64,000 nucleotides of DNA, from the NCBI RefSeq assembly GCF_002749615.1, contig NZ_CP024201.1, positions 868,001-932,000 of the forward strand, given 5' to 3'. Made by a program: the position numbers and the translations under genes. A model generated the notes under the pieces. That model was not told where the DNA came from. It did not search any database and saw only the letters and a list, made by a program, of their open reading frames with translations. This document shows, in pieces, positions 1 through 10,229 of this stretch. The DNA is from Caulobacter mirabilis. GTDB lineage: Bacteria > Pseudomonadota > Alphaproteobacteria > Caulobacterales > Caulobacteraceae. Numbering within the stretch: position 1 is the stretch's first letter; each line of letters starts with the position of its first letter.

Positions 1-1
1 C

Positions 2-256
2 CAGGAGGCGTTGATGAACGTCTTCCGGCATGCGGACGCCCACCGGGTCCGGGTCGAACTGATCGCGCGCAAGGACGCCGTGATCATCGAGGTCGAGGAC
101 GACGGGGTCGGCATCGAGGACGCCACGCCCGGAGTCGGCATCACCGGCATGCGAGCCCGGCTGGCCCAGCTGGGCGGCCGCCTGACCCTGACGCCGCTGC
201 TGGTGGGGACGAAGGTTCGCGCCTTCATCCCCCTGCAGAGCGAGGCCCGGCCCTAG
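2..256 (+). CDS. Sensor histidine kinase, C-terminal fragment (NarL type)
   Basis: This is the last 84 residues of a histidine kinase whose start lies before the window. Visible are an N box ([12 protein letters not shown]), a G1 box (DDGVGI) and a G2 box ([16 protein letters not shown]). The GITGMR form is typical of HATPase domains in NarL/DegS-type kinases that pair with LuxR-family response regulators. The in-frame TTG and ATG near base 11 are internal to the domain and not real starts. The stop codon overlaps the convergent ABC permease stop inside a shared CTAG. No response regulator follows; a partner, if adjacent, must lie upstream of the window. The ligand and target genes cannot be inferred. 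Confidence 0.85.
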   Translation, partial: QEALMNVFRHADAHRVRVELIARKDAVIIEVEDDGVGIEDATPGVGITGMRARLAQLGGRLTLTPLLVGTKVRAFIPLQSEARP

Positions 257-1010
257 ACCTTCAGCCGGTAGCCGGTCCGGAAGATCCACCAGATGACGCC
301 CAGGCACAGGGCCAGGAAGCCCGCCGTGGCGGCCAGGCTGACCCCGACGTTGACGTCCGACACGCCGTAGAAGCTCCAGCGGAAGCCGCTGACCAGATAG
401 ACCACCGGATTGAACAGGGTGATCTTCTGCCAGATCGGCGGCAGCATGCTGATCGAATAGAAGCTGCCGCCCAGGAAGGTCAGCGGCGTGACGATCAGCA
501 TCGGCACGATCTGCAGCTTCTCGAAACCGTCCGCCCAGACCCCGATGATGAAGCCGAACAGGCTGAAGGTGATCGCGGTTAGCACCAGGAAGCCCAGCAT
601 CCAGAAGGGGTGCTGGATCTCGAACGGCACGAACAGGCGGGCCGTGGCCAGGATGATGAGGCCGAGCAGCACCGACTTGGTCGCCGCCGCCCCGACGTAG
701 CCGATCACCGTCTCGACCCAGGACACCGGGGCCGAGAGCAGTTCGTAGATCGTGCCGGACCACTTGGGCATGTAGATGCCGAACGATGCGTTCGAGATGC
801 TCTCCGTCAGCAGCGACAGCATGATCAGCCCGGGCACGATGAAGGCGCCGTAGCTGACCCCGTCGATCGAGGCCATGCGCGATCCGATCGCCGACCCGAA
901 CACCACGAAATAGAGCGAGGTGGAGATCACCGGCGACAGCACGCTCTGCAGAAGGGTGCGGAACCAGCGGGCCAGTTCGAAGCGGTAGATGGCCTTCACG
1001 CCGTACAGGT

Positions 1011-1014
<4 letters not shown>
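253..1014 (-). CDS. ABC-2 type transporter permease
   Basis: A 253-residue integral membrane protein with about six hydrophobic segments and the ABC-2 permease layout: an N-terminal amphipathic stretch ([17 protein letters not shown]), then TM helices and a C-terminal signature around [17 protein letters not shown]. It should form the membrane pore of an exporter driven by the ATPase encoded just upstream. The ATG at 1014 overlaps the ATPase stop as ATGA, so the two are translationally coupled. The frame stays open upstream, but that part is the shadow of the ATPase gene. The substrate is unknown; the family exports drugs, polysaccharides or lipids. Confidence 0.9.
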
Positions 1015-1937
<923 letters not shown>

Positions 1938-2336
1938 GCTTTTCCCCAGGCTAGATGCGTCGCGGACGGCGGCGGTCTGTCCGACTCTCCCGACCGTCAG
2001 AAGGGTACAGGTGGGGAACAGTTTGCGGCGAAACAAGGGCGTCGCAAGGGCTGATGATACGCGCCTGAAATCGGGAGTTCCGGCCGGTCCCCGGCGGGCG
2101 CGTTCTCCCGGCTATGGGTAATCACCATGATTGAGGTCCGGTCTCCGGGGGCGCAACCTGCCGAATGAAGAAACACGGACAGCGGCTGGGATGCGGCCTG
2201 TTTCAACGACCCCTGCGACGACGGCCGATTGGGTCGACGTTGTAGCGTTCAGGTTTCCCGCGGGAAATCTGGCGGCCTTTGCCGCGCCACCATCCCCGCC
2301 GACACCCCCCATTCCATCCACTGAACCGGTGCGCCC
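1938..2336. other. Divergent intergenic region between ABC exporter and RND operon
   Basis: About 400 bases with no convincing gene. It must hold the promoters of the leftward ABC pair and the rightward RND operon. Two inverted repeats are visible: a short AATCA/TGATT repeat near 2120-2132 and a perfect GC palindrome at 2254-2267. No local regulator gene is adjacent. Confidence 0.6.
2254..2267. promoter_or_regulatory. Perfect 14-bp palindrome upstream of RND operon (candidate operator)
   Basis: TTTCCCGCGGGAAA reads identically on both strands and lies about 70 bases before the adaptor start. A palindrome with this position and symmetry suits a dimeric repressor or activator of the efflux operon. 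The cognate protein is not identifiable here. Confidence 0.4.
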
Positions 2337-3494
2337 ATGAAAATCCCCGCCGCCGCCGTCCTGGTCGCGACCGCCGTATTGGCGTCGGGCTGCGGCCAGA
2401 AGAAGCCTCAGATGAACATGGGGCCGGTCGAGGTGGGGGTGGTGACGCTGGCCGCCCAGTCGGTGCCGCTCGAGACCGAGCTGCAGGGGCGTACGGTGGC
2501 CTATCAGTCCTCGGAGGTGCGGCCGCAGGTCTCGGGCATCATCAAGTCGCTGCTGTTCAAGGAGGGCGGCGAGGTCCGCGCCGGACAGCCGCTCTACCAG
2601 ATCGATCCCGCGCCCTATCAGGCCTCGCTCGCGCAGGCCCGCGCCTCGCTGGCCAACGCCGAAGCGGCGGTCGCCGCCGCCAAGGCCAAGGCCGACCGCT
2701 ACGCCGGCCTAGTCGGCATGGAGGCGGTCTCCAAGCAGGACGCCGACGACGCCACCGCCGCCTACAAGCAGGCGACGGCCAACGTCGCCCTCCAGCGCGC
2801 CGCGGTGCAGACCGCCCAGATCAACCTCGGCTACACGCGGGTGAACGCCCCGATCAGCGGCCGGATCGGCAAGTCTAACTTCACCGTCGGGGCGCTGGTC
2901 ACCGCCAGCCAGGCCGATCCTCTGGCCTCGATCCAGCGCATGGACCCGATCTATGTCGATCTCAGCCAGTCGGCAGCCGACCTGCTGAAGCTCCGCTCGC
3001 GGCTGGCGTCCGGCGGGGTGATGCCCAACAGCGCCCCGGTGCGGCTGAAGCTTGAGGACGGCAGCGACTACCCGGCGACGGGCGTGCTGCAGTTCACCGA
3101 GGTCACCGTCGACCCCAACACCGGCACGGTGACGCTGCGGGCCGCCTTCCCGAATGCGAGCGGGGTGCTGCTGCCGGGCATGTTCGTCCGCGCCTTCATC
3201 TCCCAGGCCGAGGCCCCCAACGCCATCCTGGCGCCCCAGCAGGGCATCGCCCGCGACCCGAAGGGCGGGGCCACGGCCCTGGTCGTCGGGGCCGGAAACA
3301 AGGTCGAGACCCGCACGGTCGTGGTCGACCGCGTCGTCGGCGACAAGTGGCTGGTCGCCAGCGGCCTGAAGGCCGGCGACCGCCTGATCGTCGAGGGCAC
3401 GGCCAAGGCCAAGCCCGGCGCGACGGTGAAGCCCGTCGCCGCAGGTTCGCCGCCCGCCGCTCCGGCCGGCGCTCCGGCCGGCAAGAAGGGCTGA
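2337..3494 (+). CDS. RND efflux periplasmic adaptor lipoprotein (MFP, AcrA/MexA type)
   Basis: A 385-residue membrane-fusion protein. The N-terminus is a lipoprotein signal with lipobox LASGC and the lipidated Cys at residue 19. It has the family order: barrel-sandwich start (VRPQVSGIIKSLLFKEGGEVRAGQPL), an alpha-helical hairpin rich in Ala, Gln and Lys, the returning lipoyl half (VNAPISGRIGKS), a beta barrel, and a Pro/Ala/Gly-rich tail. It bridges the inner membrane pump and the outer membrane factor. It is the first gene of a three-gene operon, 6 bases before the pump. The substrate class is not evident, but the pump is of the HAE1 drug type. Confidence 0.95.
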   Translation: MKIPAAAVLVATAVLASGCGQKKPQMNMGPVEVGVVTLAAQSVPLETELQGRTVAYQSSEVRPQVSGIIKSLLFKEGGEVRAGQPLYQIDPAPYQASLAQARASLANAEAAVAAAKAKADRYAGLVGMEAVSKQDADDATAAYKQATANVALQRAAVQTAQINLGYTRVNAPISGRIGKSNFTVGALVTASQADPLASIQRMDPIYVDLSQSAADLLKLRSRLASGGVMPNSAPVRLKLEDGSDYPATGVLQFTEVTVDPNTGTVTLRAAFPNASGVLLPGMFVRAFISQAEAPNAILAPQQGIARDPKGGATALVVGAGNKVETRTVVVDRVVGDKWLVASGLKAGDRLIVEGTAKAKPGATVKPVAAGSPPAAPAGAPAGKKG

Positions 3495-3500
3495 TCCGGC

Positions 3501-6500
3501 ATGTTCGCGCGCTTCTTCATCGAACGGCCGATCTTCGCCTGGGTCGTCGCCATCGTCATCATGCTGGCCGGCATCGTGGCCATCCGCACCCTGCCGGTCG
3601 CGCAGTACCCGGATGTCGCGCCGCCCAGCGTCAACATCAGCGCCAACTATCCCGGCGCTTCCGCCCAGGCGCTCGAGAACAGCGTGACCCAGGTGCTGGA
3701 ACAGCAGCTCACCGGCCTGGACGGGCTGCTTTACTTCAGCTCCTCGTCCAGCTCCTCCGGGCGGGCCTCGATCACCGCCACCTTCCGGGCGGGGACGGAC
3801 CCCGACACCGCGCAGGTGCAGGTCCAGAACAAGGTCGCCCAGGCCACCAGCCGTCTGCCGACCGAGGTCCAGCAACAGGGGGTGACGGTCAGCAAGGCCA
3901 ACAGCGACTTCCTGATGCTGGTGGCCCTCTACGACGAGAGCGACAAGCGAACCGCGGCCGACATCGCCGACTACATGGTCACCAACCTCCAGGATCCGCT
4001 CAGCCGGGTGGAGGGCGTCGGCTCCTACCAGACCTTCGGCTCGCAGTACGCGATGCGTATCTGGCTCGATCCGTCGAAGCTGGCCGCGGTCGGGCTGATC
4101 CCGTCGGACGTGGCCAACGCCGTGCGGGCCCAGAACACCCAGGTGTCGGCCGGCACCCTGGGCAGCCTGCCCGCGCCGCCGAACCAGCAGCTGGTCGCCA
4201 CGGTGACCGCCCAGTCCCGTCTGCAGACGCCGGACGAGTTTCGCGAGATCCTGCTCAAGACCCGTCCCGACGGTTCGCAGGTCAAGCTCAAGGACGTCGC
4301 CCGCGTCGAGCTGGGCGACGAGAGCTACGGCTTCATCAGCCGCCTGAACGGCCATCCGGCCTCGGGGATGGCGATCCAGCTGGCGCCCGGCGCCAACGCC
4401 CTGGCGACGTCAGAGCGGGTGAAGGCCACGGTCGACGCCATGGCCGAGAACATGCCGGCCGGCTACAGGATCGCCTATCCCGTCGACAGCACCGCCTTCA
4501 TCAAGATCTCCATCGAGGAGGTGGTGAAGACCCTGGTCGAGGCGACGGTGCTCGTCATCCTGGTGATGTTCCTGTTCCTGCAGAACTGGCGCGCCACCCT
4601 GATCCCGGCCATCGCGGTGCCGGTGGTGCTGCTCGGCACCTTCGGCGTGCTGGCGCTGTTCGGCTACTCGATCAACACCCTGACCCTGTTCGCCATGGTC
4701 CTGGCCATCGGCCTGCTGGTCGACGATGCCATCGTCGTGGTCGAGAACGTCGAGCGGGTGATGTCCGAGGAGGGGCTGCCGCCGTTCGAGGCGACCGTGA
4801 AGTCGATGGGCGAGATCACCAGCGCCCTGTTCGGCATCACCGTCGTGCTGTCGGCGGTGTTTCTGCCCATGGCGCTGTTCGGCGGGTCTACCGGCGTCAT
4901 CTACCGGCAGTTCTCGATCACCATCGTCGCCGCCATGGCGCTGTCGGTGCTGGTGGCTCTGACCCTGACGCCGGCGCTCTGCGCGACCCTGCTCAAGCCG
5001 ATCGAGCACAAGAGCCACGACAAGGGTTTCTTCGGCTGGTTCAACCGCAACTTCGACCGCGGCGTCGGTCTCTATGTCGGCAGCCTGACCAAGAACATGG
5101 GCCGGCCGATCCGGTTCGTTGTCATCTACGGCGCGCTGGCCGTGGTGCTGGCCCTGCTGTTCGTGCGGATGCCGACCGGCTTCCTGCCGACCGAGGACCA
5201 GGGGCGGGTGATGGTGCAGGTGACCCTGCCCACCGGCGCCGCCATCTCGCGGTCCAACGAGGCCAACCTGGCCCTGGAGAAGCACTTCCTCCAGGACGAG
5301 AAGCACAACACCGACGCCATCTTCACCCTGTCCGGCTTCAGCTTCGCCGGCGCCGGACAGAACGCCGGCATGGCCTTCATCTCGCTGAAGGACTGGAAGG
5401 AGCGGAAGGGCAAGGACAACAGCGCCGACGCCATCGCCGGCCGGGCCATCGGCGCCCTGTCCACCGTTCGCGACGCCAGCATCTTCGCCCTGACCCCGCC
5501 GGCGATCTCGGGCCTGGGTCAGTCCAACGGCTTCACCTACGAGCTGCTGGCCGCGCCGGGGATGAGCCGCGACGAGCTGCTCGGCGTCCGCAACCAGCTG
5601 CTCGGCGCCGCCAACCAGGACTCCGAACTGCAGGGCGTGCGGCCCAACTCGCTGGAGGATACGCCGCAGCTGCATGTCACGCTCGACAACGCCAAGGCTG
5701 CGGCGATGGGCCTGTCGCAGGCGGACATCAACAGCACCCTCAGCGCCGCCTGGGGCGGGAGCTACATTAACGACTTCATCGACCGCGGCCGGGTCAAGCG
5801 CGTCTTCATGCAGGGCGAGGCGGACACCCGTTCCAAGCCCGAGGACCTGGGCCGCTGGTTCGTGCGCGGGTCGTCCGGCGCGATGACGCCCTTCTCGGCC
5901 TTCGCCACCACCGACTGGGTGACCGGGCCGGACAACCTGACCCGCTTCAATGGCCGGACCTCGTTCGAAATCCAGGGGCAGGCGGCGCCCGGCGGCAGCT
6001 CCGGCCAGGCCATGGCCGCGATGGAGCGGTTGACCAAGGCGCTGCCCGGCGGCGTCGACTTCGCCTGGAGCAGCCTGTCCTACCAGGAGAAGCTCTCCAG
6101 CGGTCAGGCGCCCCTGCTGTACGGCGTCTCGCTGCTGGTCATCTTCCTCTGCCTGGCGGCGCTCTACGAGAGCTGGTCGATCCCGTTCTCGGTGATGCTG
6201 GTCATTCCGCTGGGGATCATCGGCGCCGTCGTGGCGGCGACCCTGCGCGGCCTGGAGAACGACATCTACTTCCAGGTCGGCCTGCTCACGACCATGGGCC
6301 TGTCGGCCAAGAACGCCATCCTGATCGTCGAGTTCGCCGAGGCCGCCGAGAAGCAGGGCAAGGACCCGTTCGACGCGGCGGTGGAGGCGGCGAGGCTGCG
6401 CCTGCGACCGATCCTGATGACCTCGCTGGCCTTCATCGCCGGGGTGATCCCGCTGGCCATCTCGACGGGGGCGGGGGCGAACAGCCGCATCGCCATCGGC

Positions 6501-6629
6501 ACGGGGGTGATCGGCGGCATGCTGACCGCCACCGTCCTGGCCATCTTCTACGTGCCCTTCTTCTTCGTCTTGATCCGCGGCCTGTTCCGCAGCCGCCGCA
6601 AGCCAGCCGTCGCCGGGGAGGCCGTCTGA
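3501..6629 (+). CDS. RND efflux pump, HAE1 family (AcrB/MexB type)
   Basis: A 1042-residue inner membrane proton-driven pump of normal family length. The start MFARFFIERPIFAWVVAI is the classic HAE1 N-terminus (F-FI-RPIFA). The proton-relay aspartates lie in GLLVDDAIVVVENVER, and the partner lysine in the second half lies in GLSAKNAILIVEFAE. Two large periplasmic loops and 12 TM segments are expected. It works with the adaptor upstream and the outer membrane factor downstream, whose ATG overlaps this stop by one base. It exports hydrophobic or amphiphilic compounds; the exact substrate is unknown. Confidence 0.96.
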   Translation: MFARFFIERPIFAWVVAIVIMLAGIVAIRTLPVAQYPDVAPPSVNISANYPGASAQALENSVTQVLEQQLTGLDGLLYFSSSSSSSGRASITATFRAGTDPDTAQVQVQNKVAQATSRLPTEVQQQGVTVSKANSDFLMLVALYDESDKRTAADIADYMVTNLQDPLSRVEGVGSYQTFGSQYAMRIWLDPSKLAAVGLIPSDVANAVRAQNTQVSAGTLGSLPAPPNQQLVATVTAQSRLQTPDEFREILLKTRPDGSQVKLKDVARVELGDESYGFISRLNGHPASGMAIQLAPGANALATSERVKATVDAMAENMPAGYRIAYPVDSTAFIKISIEEVVKTLVEATVLVILVMFLFLQNWRATLIPAIAVPVVLLGTFGVLALFGYSINTLTLFAMVLAIGLLVDDAIVVVENVERVMSEEGLPPFEATVKSMGEITSALFGITVVLSAVFLPMALFGGSTGVIYRQFSITIVAAMALSVLVALTLTPALCATLLKPIEHKSHDKGFFGWFNRNFDRGVGLYVGSLTKNMGRPIRFVVIYGALAVVLALLFVRMPTGFLPTEDQGRVMVQVTLPTGAAISRSNEANLALEKHFLQDEKHNTDAIFTLSGFSFAGAGQNAGMAFISLKDWKERKGKDNSADAIAGRAIGALSTVRDASIFALTPPAISGLGQSNGFTYELLAAPGMSRDELLGVRNQLLGAANQDSELQGVRPNSLEDTPQLHVTLDNAKAAAMGLSQADINSTLSAAWGGSYINDFIDRGRVKRVFMQGEADTRSKPEDLGRWFVRGSSGAMTPFSAFATTDWVTGPDNLTRFNGRTSFEIQGQAAPGGSSGQAMAAMERLTKALPGGVDFAWSSLSYQEKLSSGQAPLLYGVSLLVIFLCLAALYESWSIPFSVMLVIPLGIIGAVVAATLRGLENDIYFQVGLLTTMGLSAKNAILIVEFAEAAEKQGKDPFDAAVEAARLRLRPILMTSLAFIAGVIPLAISTGAGANSRIAIGTGVIGGMLTATVLAIFYVPFFFVLIRGLFRSRRKPAVAGEAV

Positions 6630-8014
6630 TGCGTATCCGACCGCTCATCCTCGCCCTGCCGGCGCTGGTCCTCTCGGCCTGCGTCTCGATGGACCCGCGC
6701 TACGAGCGGCCGGAGGGCGCCGTCCCGCCGGCCTTCCCGACCGGAGCCGCCTACGGCCCCCAGGCCGATGGCGCGACCTCGGCGACCCAGATCGCCTGGC
6801 GCGACGTGGTCGTCGACGAGCGGCTGCGGGCGGTGATCGACAGCGCCCTGGCCAACAACCGCGACCTGCGCGTCGCGGCGGCGAACGTGGCGGCGGCCCA
6901 GGCGCAGTATCGCGTCCAGCGCTCAGCCCTGCTGCCGACCGTCGGGGCCAGCATCGACGGGACGATCCGCGGCGGCGACGAGGTCGACCAGACCCGCAGC
7001 TACACCGCCGGCCTGGGCGTCACCGCCTGGGAGCTCGACCTGTTCGGCCGTGTCCGCAGCCTGACCCGCGCCGACCAGGAGAGCTACTTCGCCAGCGAGG
7101 AGGGCGCCCGCGCCGCCCGCGTCAGCCTGATCAGCCAGACCGCCACGGCGTGGCTGACCCTGGCCGCCGACCGCAGCCTGCTGGCGCTGGCCCAGGAGAC
7201 CCGCGACAACGCCAAACGCGCCATGGACCTGACCCAGGGCCGCAAGACCGCCGGCGTCGCCTCGCGCCTGGACGTGCGGGCGATCGAGACCACCTACCGC
7301 CGGGCCGAGGCCGATGTCGCGAGCTACACCGCCGCCGTGGCCCAGGATCGCAACGCCCTGGAGCTGCTGGTCGGCGCGCCGGTCGACGACGCCCTGTTGC
7401 CGGACGGCCTGCCGCGGGATGCGGGCCCGCTGGCCGAAGTTCAGGCCGGGGTGTCCTCGTCGGTGCTGCTCCAGCGCCCGGACGTGCTCCAGGCCGAGCA
7501 TCAGCTGAAGTCGGCCAATGCCGATGTCGGCGCGGCGCGGGCGGCCTTCTTCCCGACCCTCAGTCTGACCGGCAACGGCGGGGTGGCCAGCAGCGCCCTG
7601 TCGTCGCTGTTCGACGGCGCCGGCGCCTGGACCTTCGCCCCATCCGTGGCGATGACGATCTTCGACACCGGAGCCAAGGGCGCCCGTCTGGGCGCGGCCA
7701 AGGCCCAGCGCGAGGGCGCCGTGGCGACCTATGAGAAGACGGTCCAGACCGCCTTCCGCGAGGTCTCCGACGCCCTGGCCCGGCGCGGGACGATCGACGC
7801 CCAGCTGCAGGCCCAGACCGACTTCCGGACGGCGGCGGCCGACACCGACCGCCTGGCCCGCGCCCGCTACGACGCCGGCCTGGACGGCTACCTGGCCAGC
7901 CTGGAAGCCCAGCGCACCCTCTACGCCGCCGACCAGGCGCTGATCGGCGTCCAGCTGATCCGCTACAACAACCTGGTCACGCTTTACCGGGTCCTTGGCG
8001 GCGGCGTGCGCTAG
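6629..8014 (+). CDS. Efflux outer membrane factor lipoprotein (NodT/OprM family)
   Basis: A 461-residue TolC-like channel with a lipoprotein signal (lipobox LSAC, Cys at residue 18) and the NodT-family repeat arrangement. The two OEP repeats include ELDLFGRVRSLTRA in the first and FPTLSLTGNGGVASSALS in the second. It ends with the typical LVTLYRVLGGG. It completes the tripartite pump as the outer membrane duct. It is translationally coupled to the pump by a 1-base overlap, and its stop overlaps the convergent amidinotransferase stop within CTAG. Confidence 0.95.
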   Translation: MRIRPLILALPALVLSACVSMDPRYERPEGAVPPAFPTGAAYGPQADGATSATQIAWRDVVVDERLRAVIDSALANNRDLRVAAANVAAAQAQYRVQRSALLPTVGASIDGTIRGGDEVDQTRSYTAGLGVTAWELDLFGRVRSLTRADQESYFASEEGARAARVSLISQTATAWLTLAADRSLLALAQETRDNAKRAMDLTQGRKTAGVASRLDVRAIETTYRRAEADVASYTAAVAQDRNALELLVGAPVDDALLPDGLPRDAGPLAEVQAGVSSSVLLQRPDVLQAEHQLKSANADVGAARAAFFPTLSLTGNGGVASSALSSLFDGAGAWTFAPSVAMTIFDTGAKGARLGAAKAQREGAVATYEKTVQTAFREVSDALARRGTIDAQLQAQTDFRTAAADTDRLARARYDAGLDGYLASLEAQRTLYAADQALIGVQLIRYNNLVTLYRVLGGGVR

Positions 8015-8949
8015 CCGTCCCGGCGACGGCGCAGGGGGGCGGTCGCGCAGCGGAAGGCGCCCTCCAGGTCGGCGTGGGCGGTGAAGGCGACGGGCACGAC
8101 CTTCAGCCCGCGGGCCGTCAGCGTCTCGGCCAGGGCCCTGTGGCGGCGCTGGACGACGATGGTCTCGGGATCGAGCATCAGGATGTTGCCGCCCATCTGC
8201 CGCCGCGTCTCGGCGTCGATGTCGATGAAGTCGTAGCGGTTCAGCGGCTCGGGCAGCGGGTCCTGCAAGGCTGGGCGGTGGATGATCCCGCGCCCCGGCC
8301 CGGTCAGGGTCATGCAGCAGTCCAGATGCAGGATGCTGGCCTCGCGCAGGCGCACCGGCACGACCTGGGCCCGGCTTCCGAGCCGCTGCTGCAGCCAGGT
8401 CGCTCCGGCCAGATTGCTCGCATACTTGCCGATGCCGACGTAGACGTAGGGCCAGTCGAGGATGACGTCGCCGCCCTCGAGGCAGGCGTCCTCATCGGTC
8501 AGCGTCGACACGTCGGCGCCCTCGTCCGCCAGCGCGGCGATCCGCGGGTGCAGGCCGCGGTTCTCCTTGCGCCGCATGCCGATCTGAAGGCGCCCCTCGA
8601 TCAGCTCGGAACCCACCGCCATCAGCGGGTCGCGCGAGAACATCTGGCCCAGGCCCAGGGGTTCGTCGGGCGTGGGATGGACGTCGTCCGGCCGCAGGAT
8701 CTTCACGCCATGGCGGTCCAGCACCTCGGCGAAGGCGTCGAGTTCGCGAACGTAGCGCCGGCGCAGGAAATCCGGAACGCGCAAGCCGCCGGTCAGGCCA
8801 TAAAGCGTCGCCTTGAACAGCCGCTCGCCAAGCGAGCGCCGGCTCTCGGCCTCGATCGGATGGGGGCCTGGAAAATAGACGGATGAGGCCGTCCCGAGGA
8901 CCGTCTCCTCCAAGACGCCCCACTCGTCGTACACGCAGATCCGGCTCAC
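8011..8949 (-). CDS. Amidinotransferase-like protein (pentein superfamily, glycine amidinotransferase type)
   Basis: 312 residues with the guanidino-modifying pentein layout. RDP is at 106-108, LEGGDVI at 158-163 (acidic residue near D161), HLD at 208-210, GGNILMLD at 253-260, and a C-terminal GAFRCAT with the candidate nucleophile Cys at 301. Order and spacing match arginine:glycine amidinotransferases (H-I-D and G-G-F-H-C in that family) better than arginine deiminases, which favours amidino transfer from arginine to an amine. The acceptor is unknown. The GTG start at 8949 overlaps the stop of the upstream membrane-protein gene as GTGA, so the two are coupled. Amidinotransferases sometimes belong to natural-product pathways, but no such cluster is visible here. 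Confidence 0.8.
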   Translation of the reverse strand: MSRICVYDEWGVLEETVLGTASSVYFPGPHPIEAESRRSLGERLFKATLYGLTGGLRVPDFLRRRYVRELDAFAEVLDRHGVKILRPDDVHPTPDEPLGLGQMFSRDPLMAVGSELIEGRLQIGMRRKENRGLHPRIAALADEGADVSTLTDEDACLEGGDVILDWPYVYVGIGKYASNLAGATWLQQRLGSRAQVVPVRLREASILHLDCCMTLTGPGRGIIHRPALQDPLPEPLNRYDFIDIDAETRRQMGGNILMLDPETIVVQRRHRALAETLTARGLKVVPVAFTAHADLEGAFRCATAPLRRRRDG

Positions 8950-9497
8950 GTAGTGTCACTCCTGGTCTGTTGATCGTCGGTCGATCGGGAAACGGGTTCG
9001 GGGGAGGGCGCGACGCGGCGCCGTCGGCGGACGCCGATGCGCGCCAGCAGCCGCGCCGCGGCCGGCAGGGAGTCGGAGGCGTAGAGGGCCCAGGCGGCCA
9101 AGCCGATCTCGAACAGCCGGTCGCCGAGCGGGTTCGCGAGCATCGGGATCGGGACGAGGGGATCGGAGGCCTGGCTGACCAGCCGCCAGCCCATCTCCAG
9201 GAAGATGATCCAGCCGGTGAGCGGCGCGAACGACCGCGGGGCCAGGAAGGCGGCGTTGAGGAGCTGGTAGATCGCATCGGCGAACCTCGACAGCACCAGG
9301 CAGGTGAACGGGTCGGGGCAGGAAGCGACCACGCCTTTCAGACCCAGTCTCCAGAGGTTCAGCGTTCCCGCGATCACAAGCGTCGCCGCCAGGCCGAGCC
9401 GCAGGGTGCGCTGCAGTCCAGGCGCTCGCCGCTCGACCGCCAGGACGACGATCCAGGCGGTCAGCGTCGACAGCAGGAGCAGGGCGGCGAAGCTCAC
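8946..9497 (-). CDS. Hypothetical integral membrane protein
   Basis: 183 residues from a GTG start, with about four hydrophobic segments (SFAALLLLSTLTAWIVVLAVE, LGLAATLVIAGTLNLW, and two later ones) and a basic, hydrophilic C-terminus (RRRRRVAPSPEP). I recognise no domain. It overlaps the amidinotransferase start by 4 bases, so the two proteins probably act together, for example as enzyme and transporter or membrane anchor; that is inference. A TetR-type palindrome sits just upstream, between it and the divergent regulator, which suggests control by that regulator. Confidence 0.7.
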   Translation of the reverse strand: MSFAALLLLSTLTAWIVVLAVERRAPGLQRTLRLGLAATLVIAGTLNLWRLGLKGVVASCPDPFTCLVLSRFADAIYQLLNAAFLAPRSFAPLTGWIIFLEMGWRLVSQASDPLVPIPMLANPLGDRLFEIGLAAWALYASDSLPAAARLLARIGVRRRRRVAPSPEPVSRSTDDQQTRSDTT

Positions 9498-9527
9498 GGA
9501 CGGGGTTCCTTCGCACGATCTCTAAAT

Positions 9528-9543
9528 GCGAACGATCATTCGC
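9528..9543. promoter_or_regulatory. Near-palindromic TetR-type operator
   Basis: GCGAACGATCATTCGC is a 16-base palindrome with one mismatched pair (positions 6 and 11), centred on GATC. It lies in the 126-base divergent region between the membrane protein start (9497) and the TetR start (9624). Position, size and symmetry fit an autoregulatory TetR operator. Confidence 0.6.
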
Positions 9544-9623
9544 TCTCGTATTTGACGATGCGGGGGGCGTCAAGCTACTGACGGTGTCAGGAAGGCGCTG
9601 GACGCGCCGACGGGAGCCGGTTC

Positions 9624-10220
9624 GTGAGGACGGCCGATCAAGCCAAGCGGGAGGCCAAGCGCGCCTTCATCCTGGAGGCCGCGCAGGCGCGGTTCGCCGA
9701 GAGCGGCTTCCACGCCACGGGGATGGCCGAGATCTGCGCCGCCGTGGAGATGAGTCCGGGGACGCTCTACCGCTACTTCAAGGGCAAGGACGAGATCGTC
9801 CGCGCGATCATCGAGCGCGACCGGCAGGAGCTCGTCGCTCTGGCGTCAGGCGTTGGTCGTGGTGAAGACGTCGTGGCCTCGGTCGTCAGGCTGGCCGGGG
9901 AGACCCTGCGCCGGGCGGCCGAACCCGGCTACGCGCGGATCGCCGCCGAGATCCTTGCCGAGGCCGGGCGCGACCCGGCGATCGGCGCGCTCTACCGCCG
10001 GACAGACGCCGAGATCCTCGACGCCCTGGAAACGGCTCTGGCGACGGCGGCGCGACGCGGCCAGGTCCGGGCTGACCTCGACGCCAGGATGGCGGCGCTC
10101 TGGCTGACCGCCCTGGCCGACGGCGCGGTCGCTCGTTTCGCCTTCGACCCGGCCGCGGACCCCGAAACGCTGTTGCCGCCCCTGGAGCAGATGATCCGGG
10201 GGTTCCTGAAGGCGGGCTAG
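9624..10220 (+). CDS. TetR/AcrR family transcriptional regulator
   Basis: 198 residues. The N-terminal TetR helix-turn-helix is clear: RAFILEAAQARFAESGFHAT, then MAEICAAVEMSPGTLYRYFKGKDEI. An all-helical ligand-binding domain of about 140 residues follows. The start is a GTG at 9624 with a GGGAG-like site upstream. It is transcribed away from the membrane protein/amidinotransferase pair, with a palindrome between them, so it probably represses that pair and itself. The ligand cannot be predicted. Confidence 0.9.
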   Translation: MRTADQAKREAKRAFILEAAQARFAESGFHATGMAEICAAVEMSPGTLYRYFKGKDEIVRAIIERDRQELVALASGVGRGEDVVASVVRLAGETLRRAAEPGYARIAAEILAEAGRDPAIGALYRRTDAEILDALETALATAARRGQVRADLDARMAALWLTALADGAVARFAFDPAADPETLLPPLEQMIRGFLKAG

Positions 10221-10229
10221 GGCTGGAGG

